Assembly (NCBI RefSeq): GCF_037893015.1
Contig: NC_133665.1
Coordinates: 103,631,937 to 103,695,936, forward strand
Direction: 5' to 3'
Length of the DNA: 64,000 nucleotides
DNA from: Macrotis lagotis
Taxonomy: Eukaryota > Chordata > Mammalia > Peramelemorphia > Peramelidae
In this document: in pieces, positions 36,010 through 46,139 of the stretch
Numbering within the stretch: the stretch's first letter is position 1
Layout: each line of letters begins with the position of its first letter
Program-made: the position numbers and the translations under genes
The notes under the pieces: generated by a model
What the model saw: only the letters and a program-made list of their open reading frames with translations
Database searches by the model: none
What the model was told of the DNA's origin: nothing

Positions 36010-37030
36010 TTTTAAAAAGAAATCTTAAGTTAATTACTAATGGACATAAAATCATTCTTGAAAACTTAAATGCCTTATTTTTTTTTTTTGGTTGATCCAC
36101 TGATGTCCTTTTTGGAACCTTTCAGTTCTAGTATAGTTTGTAACAGAAAATCAACTCTTGAAAATTCCCTCTCTGAGCTGTACTCAGGGGTCTCTCAGAG
36201 AACCTTAAGCCCACCCAGGCAGTCCTTCTGTTCCAGAAATCCTTTAAGTTCTCAATGTTTTAATGCTGTGAAGGCCCCTTGGGAATTAAAATGCTTTCAT
36301 TAAGTCACTTCCATGATTTTAACTGATAGCATATGTCCTTTTATATCAAAAAAATTGATTTCATCAGACCATACCCTTTCTGCTAATGCAGATTATTTTT
36401 TCTGCTTGACTCAGAAGAGCTTTGAGTTACTGGTACTAAAACAGCCCATTACCTCTCCACCCCTGGTGATAGAGCCTATCCAAACCTAGGTTGATTGGTG
36501 CCTGAACAATGTAGTTGGTCATTGCAATTATGCTTAAGATATTCCAGAGCTCAGGTTGATCTGACAGAGCATTTGAGAAGGTAGGATAACCTTTAGTCCA
36601 AAAGAAGAGACCAGAAGATTCCAATGAACCACATATACCATATACAAGATATGTAGTTATTAGAGTTTAAAAATGGACCTAAGACTACATTTCCTTAGAA
36701 CAAAATCAGTTTTTCAGGTACTCAGGTTGTACTCTTCCTACCTACTCCAACTAGGTTTTCCTGTGACTACAGTGGGTGTGGACACCAACACAAGGTCAAG
36801 ATTCACCCTTTTGAAGCTTGATTAACTCATTTCTAGAAGGCTGAGGATGGGGAATAATCATACTTGTTTTACCCCCAGAAAAAGACTTTTCAAACTTAAC
36901 ATGTGAGAGAAACAGATAATCAATTCTGAGCTATCTGAATGGAATGTTTATAGCAAAGTTCCATACCTTCCAACAACAGCCTTCAGTCTTAGACAAGTGT
37001 TATTTCTCTGAGATTTTTAAGAAGACAACG
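36010..37030. other. No feature recognised downstream of SS18L2
   Basis: About 1 kb without a clear repeat, conserved frame or CpG cluster. Frames of 60-77 codons show no domain. Confidence 0.4.
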
Positions 37031-37034
37031 ACAC

Positions 37035-37451
37035 TTTCAGAGAACCACAACTTTAATCAACTGGAGGGAACAATTACATTTATATGTATACACATAACAA
37101 GGCACTGCCAGAAGTGACATGCCTGCTGTCCCCACTCTGCCTCCTTTACACCAACAGCCCAAGAAGTTCTGAAAAGGTCTCTGATGGAATTTTTCCTCTA
37201 AAGATGGTAATTCAGAAAAATGATGCACCGGGTAACAACTACTTAGAGGGATGTGCAGAGTAATGAAAAGTGACATTTAACATTCAGTTGCTCTTAAGTA
37301 TTTTGCTTGAACCTTTCGCCCTTGAAAATGGGCCTGAAGTTCTGTCTCCCAGGTAAAACTTCAACAATGACATTGGCAAAGGTCATGGCTCCATTTATTT
37401 GAAGGGAATAAATACTCACAATACGGCAAAAAGTAAAGGCTAATCAATCAA
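37035..37451 (-). other. SS18L2: SS18L2 3' UTR, inferred extent
   Basis: About 415 bases between the stop and the likely cleavage site contain no recognisable repeat, unlike the flanking introns and intergenic DNA. This fits a selected UTR. An early AATAAA (minus strand, 37399-37394) offers a shorter alternative only about 55 bases after the stop. Confidence 0.6.
37052..37057 (-). terminator. SS18L2 polyadenylation signal (ATTAAA)
   Basis: On the minus strand GATTAAAG is followed within 15-30 bases by a GT-rich stretch (GTTGTGG, then GTGTCGTTGTC), the usual layout of a cleavage/polyadenylation site. AATAAA at 37399-37394 is a competing upstream signal. Confidence 0.55.
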
Positions 37452-37539
37452 TCAATCCACAGTTTTGGGAGCATTTGCTGGGCTGGCATCTGCAATGGTA
37501 GCCAAATAAATGAGATTCCTGTGCAAGATATGTTGGTAC
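37452..37539 (-). CDS. SS18L2: SS18L2 coding exon 3 with stop
   Basis: Starts after acceptor CCTCCCATAG. The first base completes the split Gln codon, followed by 28 codons (YQHILHRNLIYLATIADASP then ANAPKTVD) and TGA at 37454-37452. The YQH..HRNL..LA..AD core is conserved; the C-terminal tail differs from the human one as I recall it. Confidence 0.96.
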
Positions 37540-40158
37540 CTATGGGAGGTAAAAATCATAAACTCAATCACAGGAAGAAAGCAGCAGTTAAGCTCCCAGA
37601 ATAAAATAAGCAAATAAAAGACAAAGTTCATAAAACTGAATAAAAGTGGAGTTAGCCTGACTATGGAAGCTGCAAATGATGGTAACTATGATCTACTTTA
37701 AAGGGAAGGTGTAGCTGCCACATGGGCACAGAGAAAAGTGGAGGGCAACTCAGAGACCACCTAATTCAAGTCCCTTATTTCACAAAGGAAAAAATCCCAG
37801 AGAGGTGAGTGGCTCAGCATCACACAGCTACTAAGCAGCAGAGAAGGGATCTGGAGGCTTCTCTCTGGAGCAAATTCTGAGTTCCAGTTTTTGTCTAAGA
37901 AATGCAGCTGATGAAGAAATTTTATTTAGGTCACTCCCACAAACGGGATGAGTCTACTGAAATGACTAATCATTTACTGAAGGTAACTGAACTTGTAGTC
38001 AGCTGATATGGAATGATGGAGTGATGATGGGCATATGATGACATCCCACAGCCTTAGTTTCCTCAACTGTAAAAATGAGAGGGTTGGCCTAATGATCTCT
38101 CAGGTCCCATCTAGTTCTAAGTCTATGATTCTAAAAGTGGTTCCCACTCACCTGCTTTCCTAGGCCTGACTGATAAGACTAAAGGCAACTTACTGTGTGC
38201 ATTCTGCAGCCCGGCCCTTGTTCTGATACTCCACGATGCACCGGATCAGTTGGTCATTTTCCTCCAGCAACTGAAAGACATCAGAATCACTGCATTTATC
38301 TATGGGGAATTTTATTTCATTCAACAATGATTAACCACCTTCTGTGTACAAGTGTTAGGAGAGAGATAAAAGACAAAAATTGACATGTAAGGAGTGCTTG
38401 CTGTTTATAAGAAGTTGGCTGGTCTAGATACAGATAACTAATCCAAGTTACAAAATGTAAATGCTTAGAAGGTCAAAAAGAGCAGCTGGAGATAAGCATG
38501 GAACAGCATAAAGAATACGGGAACTGGGCAGCTAGGTGGCACAGTCGATAGAGCACAGGTCCTGGAGTCAGGAGTACCTGAGTTCAAATGTGGCCTCAGA
38601 CACTTAATAATTAACTAGCTGTGTGGTCTTGGGCAAGCCACTTAACCCCATTGCCCTGCAAAAACCTAAAAAAAAAAAAAAAAAAAAAAAGAATATGGGA
38701 ACTGAATTTGGTGGTCCTAAAAGTTCAAATTCCAAGCCTACTCTGTAAGACTTCTGTGACCTTGGGGAAAGTCACAGACCTCTTTGAACTTGTTTCCACC
38801 TATGTAAAGTGAAGCTGGACTAAGTAAAGTGAAGCTGGACTAAGTATCTCTAAGGTCCAGTGAAGCTCTAAGTCCTATGATCTTCTAAAAGATGTGTTCT
38901 TTGGATTGAATTTAGCAAAGGAAAGAGTTTCTGGGCACTCACTATCCAGAAGTGCTGGTACAGTATTAAAGATTTTATTTATTTTGAGTTTTACAATTCC
39001 CCACACACACAGAAAGCAATTTGTCAGTCCTTACTTTGTTTCCATGTTGTACACATTGATCCAAATTGAGTGAAGTGCTGGTATAGTACAGGCATACCTG
39101 GTGTGTTAAACCCCAGGTGACCTGTCATTCTATAAAAAGGTCTCACAGCCCTTGACTTGACAGCTTTTAAAAAGGCAGATTTCTTTGGTCTTGCTTAGTG
39201 GGATTCTAATGACTAATTTCTAGTCATCTTTATTTTATTTTTTGTTCCTGGCTTTACAGCGGCAGGATAGCCCCCCTCTTCACACTTCCCTAATCTCAGT
39301 GAACGTCAACTTGGTTTTACAGAATCAGAGCTTTGGAGCCCCGAAAGGCCTTCAGAGGCATGTAGGCCAGTCCCCTCCTCCGAAGGCTGAGGATACCAGT
39401 CCGGGAGGTCACCAAGGTAGGAGAGGCGATGGGCCTGGGCCCTGAAGCAAGGCCTCTGCTCACATGCAGCATCCTTTGCATTCATGCACAAGGTGCACCT
39501 TGTCAATCTGCTCCAGGACCTCCCCAAAGGGGGAATGAAGACAAACAGAGGCTGCGGACTGGCTCCTGAGCCAGGCCTGGCACAACTTGGGCGCTGCCAG
39601 GGTCAGGAGGATGGGGAGGGGGCGTCCCTCTGCCCCCGTCACTCGGCCCTGGGCATTTCTGGCGCTGACGTCGATCTCATTTCCCCTCTGACCTTTTCAT
39701 GTGGGGCACAAGGTTCAGACCCAAGGCGGAGGGGCCACGAGGGCGGCAGGGCCGTGCGGCCCCGGAGTCTAAGGGGCGGCAGGACAAACACGGATGCTGT
39801 CCCAGGAAGCATGGGCCCAGGGCTCGGGAAGAGGCCTGGGAGGGCCTGGGCCCTCGACCTCCTCCACAGGGGCCGTCCCGGGCCGCGGACCCCCCGGGCG
39901 GGGGCAGGAGGCCGCCCGCGGGCGGGGCCGGGCACTTATTTTGGATCTACCCGGGTGGGTCCCTGAGCCCACATGGGGCCCCAGGAGAGGAGGGACGAGG
40001 CAATTATGGACGCGGAGGCGACCGAGTTGAGGAGGCGGAGGAGGCCGGGATGGCCCGGCGAGTCCGGCTGGCGCATGCGCAGCCCTTACCCGCTGGATGG
40101 TCTCCTGGTTAACTTCCGCCTTCCCCCTCAGCCGCTCTGGCACGAACGCCACCGACAT
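37452..40158 (-). CDS. SS18L2: SS18L2, complete coding region in three exons (SS18-like protein 2)
   Basis: Three minus-strand coding exons (40158-40090, 38270-38194, 37539-37452) join in phase to a 77-residue protein starting MSVAFVPERLRGKAEVNQET and ending in ASPANAPKTVD. That is the length I recall for human SS18L2, and the sequence is nearly identical through the LLEENDQLIRCIVEYQNKGR and YQHxLHRNLIYLATIADASP blocks; the last residues diverge. The protein is essentially a free-standing SNH domain, the N-terminal part of SS18/SYT that contacts the BRG1/BRM ATPases of SWI/SNF in SS18 itself; the role of SS18L2 is poorly known. Both introns have GT..AG ends (donors GTAAGG and GTAAGT; acceptors TTTCAG and CCATAG). 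The start is the only ATG in frame upstream of the conserved block and lies inside a CpG island. SEC22C is divergent to the right, as recalled for human 3p22.1. No frame damage is seen. Confidence 0.97.
37755..37880 (-). repeat. MIR-type SINE in SS18L2 intron 2
   Basis: CCCAGAGAGGTGAGTGGCTC, ATCACACAGCTACTAAGCAG: reversed CORE. Confidence 0.7.
38045..38133 (+). repeat. MIR-type SINE 3' half, SS18L2 intron 2
   Basis: CAGCCTTAGTTTCCTCAACT and GGCCTAATGATCTCTCAGGT just before exon 2. Confidence 0.7.
38194..38270 (-). CDS. SS18L2: SS18L2 coding exon 2
   Basis: 77 bases: 25 codons (LLEENDQLIRCIVEYQNKGR then AAECT) plus CA of a split Gln codon. The acceptor TGTCTTTCAG lies just before 38270 and the donor GTAAGT follows 38194. 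Amphipathic helix pattern as in the SNH domain of SS18 family members. Confidence 0.97.
38527..38689 (+). repeat. WSINE1-like SINE in SS18L2 intron 1
   Basis: Full-length with a long A-tail (about 22 A). Flanked by AGAATACGGGAACTG (38512-38526) and AGAATATGGGAACTG (38690-38704), one mismatch. Confidence 0.95.
38703..38885 (+). repeat. MIR-type SINE with internal 20-base duplication
   Basis: TTCTGTGACCTTGGGGAAAG and the CTAAGGTCCAGTGAAGCTCT tail. TAAGTAAAGTGAAGCTGGAC is tandemly doubled near 38803-38842. Confidence 0.65.
38966..39071 (-). mobile_element. L1 3' terminus, antisense, 106-base insertion in SS18L2 intron 1
   Basis: TTTATTTATTTTGAGTTTTA and TTTACTTTGTTTCCATGTTG are the reversed L1 3' UTR. 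Flanked by GAAGTGCTGGTACAGTA (38949-38965) and GAAGTGCTGGTATAGTA (39072-39088). Confidence 0.93.
40071..40080. promoter_or_regulatory. Palindromic NRF1-type site GCGCATGCGC in SS18L2 intron 1
   Basis: A perfect NRF1 consensus palindrome eight bases past the exon 1 donor, within the CpG island. A matching sequence occurs in the SEC22C island at 58005-58014. Function is inferred from sequence only. Confidence 0.5.
40090..40158 (-). CDS. SS18L2: SS18L2 coding exon 1
   Basis: 69 coding bases, exactly 23 codons (MSVAFVP...NQETIQR), ending in phase 0 at donor GTAAGG (GT at 40089-40088). The ATG (40158-40156) has G at -3. An in-frame upstream extension exists only if a GTG at 40230 is used, which is unlikely. 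Confidence 0.97.
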
Positions 40159-40729
40159 CCCGGTCTCCGAGCGGCAGCGCTCAAGAACCGTCGCGGACGC
40201 GTGCGCGTGCGCACGCACGCACGTAAACACTCACGGGCACGTGAGCTCGCCTCCCCGCCCTCCCATAGGGCTACGTCAAACTCGAGCTCCAATCAACGGC
40301 TGCCTATGGGAGAATAGGGGTGGGAAGAGGCTGCTCGGGACGCGCGCGACGCTGATTGGTTCTCTGGTTCCGGGGAGGAGTTGAGAGGTCGAAGCTGGCG
40401 ATTGGCCGACGGCGGAGGGACGCCTCTTCCCCTGACCGTCTCTTAATTTCTTTTACTTTATCCCTCTCCTAAGCATTTAATTGATTCTCTGATAAAATTT
40501 GACCGATGCATCAAGATCTGCAAGTCACGTGGCATGACTATCTCTCCAGCACCCTTCGTTTTTTCTAAAATATTAAATCCTATAATTGTAAGGTGCTTAG
40601 TATATGAGCTAAATCACTAAATATGGTGCCCAGAACTAACCCAATCCTGAATGCGCCGCCGCCCTAAGACTGACAGGCCACACCTGTTCGTATGGGCGTC
40701 CCCCACGGCTCTGCCTCGGATCCTCTCTT

Positions 40730-41700
40730 CCTTCTATACCTTTTCCCTTGGTGATCACATCAAGTGAATTCAGCTCTCATCTCTACGCACATGATTTTCA
40801 GATCTGTCCTAATGTCTCTTATCTCCGGTTTCTCATCTTCAGCTACTTATTAGACTCTAATAGGAAATAAATTCAACATGTCAAAAAAAAAATGCGAATT
40901 CAACCCAAACCTCCTCTCCTTAACTTCCCTGTCATTTTTTAACTTTTTATTTTATTTTATTTTTTTCCCTGTCACTTTTGAGGGTCCCCTCCCCTCAATC
41001 ACTCAAGCTTGAAACCGAGGGTCTTTTCTCAACTCTTTATGCATTAATTTCCTGAATGCTCTCTTACACTTCCTCCACCCTAATGTCAGCTCTCATCACT
41101 TCATACTCAGACTTACTTGCAGCAGATTGATGGTTGCTTTCTCTGCCTTGATTGATTTCTTCCTTCGTTCTGGAAGAAGGTCATGACGTCAGGCTGGTGA
41201 TGCCACGACAAGCAGGTGAATTGAATTTGAATGGGGAGGGCTTTGTACGTCATCAGCCTCACTTTTTCCTCCAGAACCATCCGGATCCAGTGGCCGGATA
41301 GGAATTAGGAGGACCAGAGATGACCCTGGATGTGAAGTGGTCGGGGTTCAGTGACTTGCCCAAGGCCACACAACTAGTTAAGTGGTAAGTGTCTGAGACT
41401 GATCCTCCTGACTCCAAGGCCAGTACTCTATGCCTTCACTGATAAAGTGATCTTCCTAAAGCACACATCTGATCTAGTCAATAAATTCCAGTGGCTCTTT
41501 ATTTCCTTCAGGATCAAATCCTCTGTTTGGGTTTTCAAGCTCTTCATATTATGAAGTTACCTTTTGTACACCTTATTCCCTTCCATGTACTCTGAGATCC
41601 AGTGACTTGATTCCTACTCTCCATCTCTCAACTCTGCTCGTTTTCATTGGCTGTCATCATGCCTGAAGTTCTCTTCCTCTTTACTTTTCACCTTGATTAT
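40730..41700 (+). mobile_element. CR1/L2-group (L3-like) LINE fragment, interrupted by a SINE
   Basis: 40730-41147 and 41437-41700 follow the order of the 50.5-51.6 kb copy (…AACATGTCAAAA…; CTTCCTAAAGCACACATCTG; CCAGTGGCTCTTTATTTCCT; ACTCCGAGATCCAGTGAC-like). A SINE at 41148-41436 separates the parts; the 3' tail resumes after a second SINE near 41.9 kb. Confidence 0.6.
41148..41436 (-). repeat. SINE with RTE-type tail, antisense, near full length
   Basis: Reversed tail CTTCGTTCTGGAAGAAGGTC then ATGACGTCA, shared with the LINE terminus at 47.39 kb; GC-rich body; reversed CORE GGCCACACAACTAGTTAAGT. Confidence 0.85.
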
Positions 41701-41722
41701 ACCTTCTTTATGTATTTATTTA

Positions 41723-41842
41723 TTTTTAGGTTTTTACAAAGCCACACAACTACGTAATTATTAAGTGTCTGAGCCAGATTTGAACTAAGGTACTCCTGAC
41801 TCCAGGGCCAGTGTTCTATCCACTGTGCCACCTAGCCACCCC
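41723..41842 (-). repeat. WSINE1-like SINE, antisense, with internal deletion
   Basis: Lacks the GGGGTTAAGTGG segment. Flanked by TTTATGTATTTATTT-type duplications (about 41708-41722 and 41844-41858). Confidence 0.88.
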
Positions 41843-43270
41843 TTTTATGTATTTATTTTGTAATATTGTACATTATATAAACCGTCTGTTTCACAAACCC
41901 TACTTTCCCACCACTCAATTAGGCTGTGACTTCCATGACATTATAAACCATCCTAATATAAACTTTGAATATTCTCTGGTGCTGTGAAAACAGTTGTTTG
42001 TCCTTTGTTTTACCAATGACATTATGTATCATATTGTGTATGAATTAGGATTTAAGTGAGACAGAATTGTGCAGACTTGGCAGACTCCTCTCTTTTAGAG
42101 TCATCAAAGTTCTGTAACAGGAAAACAGAAGGACAGGCGATGGCCCAGGCTGTGGTAATTTACTTTGGTGTTTTTAATGTCAGACTGGGCTCTAAGTACT
42201 CCACAATGCCTACTATATAAGTCACCTTCATGGTGGTTGGAACAAATTTTTCTTATTCACCTACTCCACAGGGGAAGTCTCCACATGCTTGGGAAAGACA
42301 TCTCCCTATCTCACTGATGGATTTGAGGCTTGTTAGTTACCCTCCACCAGGTTTAGCCTGTCTTCTGGGATGGTTTTATTGGAGTATGGTCACTGTACAT
42401 GCTACAGCTTTTTGGAACCACAGGTGAGAGTTGGATAAAAGTGGACACCAAAGGTGGATGAACAGTCCTGAAAAAGGGCTCAACAAACCCTCACACCAAA
42501 GGAGCTAGTCCTCTCTGAACACACAAACTCTTGAAGTAGGTATTTAATAAAAGTTGGTTGCACTTTCATAAAAGTAAATGATATGGGTAGAGATAATACA
42601 GCAGTAGAGGGTAGTTATGAATCAAGGATAAGCATGTTGTTTTGGTTATTTTCCAAACCAGAGTAACGGAGTGAAAGGATGAAAGAATTAGGTAGACCAT
42701 CTCTCTTCTTCAAGAATTAATAATTGTTTCTTTAGCAACTTGATATTAGGTTGAACAGAGATTAATTAGTTCCATAATCTCAGTGTTAATGTGGTAAAAG
42801 TAGTAAATTGCAGATCAGATTTTAAACTTAGAATTTCTCTACTATCTCAAGAAGTATTGGACTTCTCAACACTGGACATCTTGAACTGGTCAAGAATGTT
42901 ATAAAGGGGGTTCTTATTATTATACAGAAGAAGAAATGTCCTAATCCTTTTGCCTATGCAATTTAAATTGGTTTTTCTCCTGAAAAGGAACAGAGTTGTT
43001 TTAGGGATTTGATTGACCCAGAACTCAAAGGCTCAAGCAACTGCCCCATGACACAGGTTCCTGGAAGCCATATAGAAGGTATTATTGAAATGGCTTCTTT
43101 TTCATCTAATGGCATAAAAAAGGATCAACCAGATAGAACTGGGGTCCTTCGAACTTGGAAGATACCCCAATACGTTAGAAATCATCCCCACATGTTTCCA
43201 AATAGTGGGGTCATGTCTACCCAAGGTAAATTCTAAGTATCCTCATTGAATACTCTTTCTGTGGTAATAA

Positions 43271-43530
43271 TGTTGCTTGTCCTTTATTTATTTTTTTGCA
43301 AGGCAATGGGGTTAAGTGGCTTGCCCAAGGCCACACAGCTAGATAATTATTAAGCCTCTGAGGCCAAATTTGAACTCAGGTACTTGAAGTCAGGTACTCC
43401 TGACTCCAGGGTCGGTGCTTTATCTACTGTGTCACCTAGCTGTTCCCATTTGTCCTTTATTCTTGAAGAAGACATCAGGGAGGTGATGCCATTACATGCA
43501 TATGGAATGGATTTGAGTGAGGGGGTACTG
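43271..43530 (-). repeat. SINE with RTE-type tail, antisense, split by a younger SINE
   Basis: Tail fragment at 43271-43288, body resumes at 43450 (TTGTCCTTTATTCTTGAAGA, GGGAGGTGATGCCATTACAT, TGGATTTGAGTGAGGGGG). Confidence 0.8.
43289..43449 (-). repeat. WSINE1-like SINE nested in the RTE-tailed SINE
   Basis: Reversed full-length copy with a 14-16-base internal duplication (CAGGTACT..). Flanked by TTGTCCTTTATT at 43277-43288 and 43450-43461. Confidence 0.92.
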
Positions 43531-43757
43531 ACTTGCTATGGTATAAAATAAAATGAATTTCCTTTTACTAATTGTTGAGATACCTAGGAGTACCTCATTT
43601 CATTACAACACTGAACCTGAATAACTGCCTAAGTCATTTCCTTTCCAATGTCCTAATTCTGTGCCTCTAGATTCTCTGCTATTTCCCACTAGACCATGTT
43701 GCTCTAAGAAGATATAGCACATCCCAAAGACATAACTAGAGGTACAAAGCCAAGTCA

Positions 43758-44298
43758 ATTTTTTCACAATTAATATTTTATTTTATTTTTCCAATTACAT
43801 ATTATGAAAATTTTTCAACATTCATCCACATGCATATGTATATTTATAAGTTACATAATTTCTTTCCACTCTCCCTTCCCACCCCCTCCCCTCAGTGGTG
43901 AACAATCAGGTGAATATTGTACTTATACATTTGTGTGTAAATATGTTTACAGATTAGTCATTTTCTGTATAAGGAATTAGGACTAAGGGAAAAGAAAGAA
44001 AACTGTGGGATAGGAAAGAAAAACATAAGAGAAATTTTAAAAAGTGCATGTAGTGTTTATTCAGATTCTGTAGGTTTTTCTTTGTTTTGTTTTGTTTTCC
44101 TTTGAATGGGGATAGCATTGTCCATAACAGGTGTCCCAGGGTTATCCTGGCTTTCTGAATTGCTGACAAGAGCTGCATCCATCAAGGCTGATCAACTCAC
44201 AAGGTTGTTAGTATGTACATTGTTCTCTTGATTCTGCTCCCTTCACTCAGCATCAGTTCCTATAAGTTGTTCCTTGCTTCTCTAGAGTCCCACCATTC
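43758..44298 (-). mobile_element. Older L1 3' end, antisense, target-site duplication
   Basis: Reversed 3' UTR and ORF2 terminus (CTCAGCATCAGTTCCTATAA). Flanked by AAAGCCAAGTCA at 43746-43757 and 44299-44310. Confidence 0.9.
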
Positions 44299-45249
44299 AA
44301 AGCCAAGTCACTATTACAAAAGTATGCTGAATGAACTTGCTGAGGAAAAAATTGATAAGATATGATCATGAAACTCAAGTTCAGAAAATCTAATAACAAA
44401 GCCATGAATAGATACGTACTAGAGGTTCAAAAGTCATACCCCATACTCAGTATTGGGGATCATTGCTTAAAGACAAGGTAAGAATTTTGGAATGGTAGGA
44501 TCCTAATCATTTTTCCTCCAGTCTTGTCCTGCCTGGCTCTCACCCAGGCCACTATTTAAGTCTCAAAGAATGCTCAATGAATTTTGGCCTGTTTGGCCAG
44601 AGTTTGTCTTAATAATAAATGTTACCAGAAGTTTTGGCCTTAAGAAAGAACAAATCAGAATTAGGTTAAAAAGCATATTCATTGATTTCTCTCCAAGTAG
44701 AGAAAGACTGGCCTATGAAGGGAGAGTCCAGCTAGAGTGCTAGATGCCTAAAGATGGAGGTCTACTGTCTGCTCTTTATAGTTTTGGCCATCAGGAGACA
44801 TGATCACCTTTTCCACTCAATAAAGGGTATGCCCTGCCCCCGCCCCCCCCAGCCTGGGATGGGGTAACTCAAGAACACAAGAAAGGGAAGTTGACTGATA
44901 TCAGACATTCCAGTAAAAGGAAAGCCTTATCCTCAAAGATCTTCAAAGCAATGAATAGCTACCTATAAGGGCTCTTGATGAAGTTAAGACAAGCCTTTGT
45001 TCTGTTTTCAATTAAGGAAGTCTTCTTTAAGCACCCTTTTCACTTACTAAGTTGACTTGAATACCAGAAAGCCTTTTTTTCTTATCTAAGTGAAAGTTTG
45101 CCAACACACACTAAACTCTATTCTTAAAGACCCAGAAAAATTATTAAAAGGGTAAAACTAACTGTTGACACTACCCATATGACTTGCATACAAAATTCTC
45201 CTTTGCTGAGCCAGGCCTAGGGAAAGGTGATCAGAGCTTTGTCCTAGAA

Positions 45250-45780
45250 ATTCAGAAGATTGTGCAATTCAAATTCCTCAACAATACAAGAAACTAAGAC
45301 AATTCTGAAGGACTTGAAAAATGCTATCCACTTCCAGAGAAAGATTTGATGGAATCTGAATGCAGACTGGTTTATTAAAAAAAAACTTTTCCCTTTTTTT
45401 TGTTTTTGTTTTTTTAGATTTTTCAAGGCAATGGGGTTAAGTGGCTTGCCCAAGGTCACAAGGCTGGGTAATTATTAAGTGTCTGAGGCCGGGTTTGAAT
45501 TCAGGTACTCCTGACTCCAAGGCCAGTGCTCTATCCACTGTACCACCTAGCTGCCCCTCTTTTTTCTTTTTTTGTCTTCATTTTTTTATAACATTGAATT
45601 TTTTTTTGCATAACTACACATATGATCTATTATCAAATTGCTAGCTTCCTCAAGAAGGGGAAAGAGGATTTAGTACTCAAAATTTTAAAAAATGAATGTT
45701 AAAAATTGTTTTTACATGTAATTAGAAAAAATAAAATGTAAAGTTTAAAAACAAAAAATTATTATATACAAATGTTGAAA
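45250..45780 (+). mobile_element. Old L1 3' end, plus strand, split by a SINE
   Basis: CTATCCACTTCCAGAGAAAG...TGGAATCTGAATGCAGACTG, then, after the SINE, AATGTTAAAAATTGTTTTTACATG and an A-rich end, as at 22.99-23.13 kb. Confidence 0.75.
45398..45556 (-). repeat. WSINE1-like SINE inserted in old L1
   Basis: TTTTCAAGGCAATGGGGTTA to CACCTAGCTGCCCC. T/C-rich flanks make the target-site duplication ambiguous. Confidence 0.88.
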
Positions 45781-46139
45781 GAATTGGGCTAAATAATTTC
45801 AAAATTCATAAGGTTCTCCAAATTTCATACACAGGACAAAGGCTTTTCCCCAGGTACAAATTGACCCTTCTCAACCCCACCAGGTGTTCATAACCATTAG
45901 TGTTACAAAGGAGCTGGAGGAAAAGATGTTAGCAGCTCAGCATGATTCATCCTTAATAAAACACAATTGGAAATCCATATTCCATTGAGAGGGACCAGGA
46001 TTATAGGATCATAGAATTTAGAGCAGGAAGTCTAAACTCTTCATTCATTTTAACAGTAAAGAAACTGAAGCCAAATGAAAGGTAATAAGTAGCAAAGGTA
46101 GCATATGAACCCAAATTCAGGATGCTTTATGATATATCA

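Larger units (their letters stand above)
39500..40440. promoter_or_regulatory. CpG island, SS18L2 promoter
   Basis: GC- and CpG-rich block with sharp edges, unlike the AT-rich DNA on both sides. It covers SS18L2 exon 1 and part of intron 1. Upstream of the minus-strand start are three CCAAT/ATTGG boxes (40289-40293, 40355-40359, 40401-40405), an E-box CACGTG (40238-40243), a CRE-like TACGTCA (40272-40278) and GC-rich alternating CGTGCGCAC motifs near 40200-40220. No TATA box was seen, so dispersed initiation upstream of 40158 is expected. Long open frames across the island on both strands are GC-driven shadows. Confidence 0.9.

Noticed and set aside
40159-40230. In-frame N-terminal extension of SS18L2 by 24 residues
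   Set aside because: It starts at GTG, not ATG, lies in the promoter region and has no counterpart in the 77-residue family members.
39484-40317. Several long overlapping plus- and minus-strand frames in the first CpG island
   Set aside because: Their products are Pro/Gly/Arg-rich without domains and follow GC content. Only the SS18L2 exon 1 segment has homology and splice sites.
44560-44860. Possible solitary LTR-like stretch
   Set aside because: A TATA-like and AATAAA-like combination is present, but no terminal inverted dinucleotides, flanking duplication or known family could be recognised.
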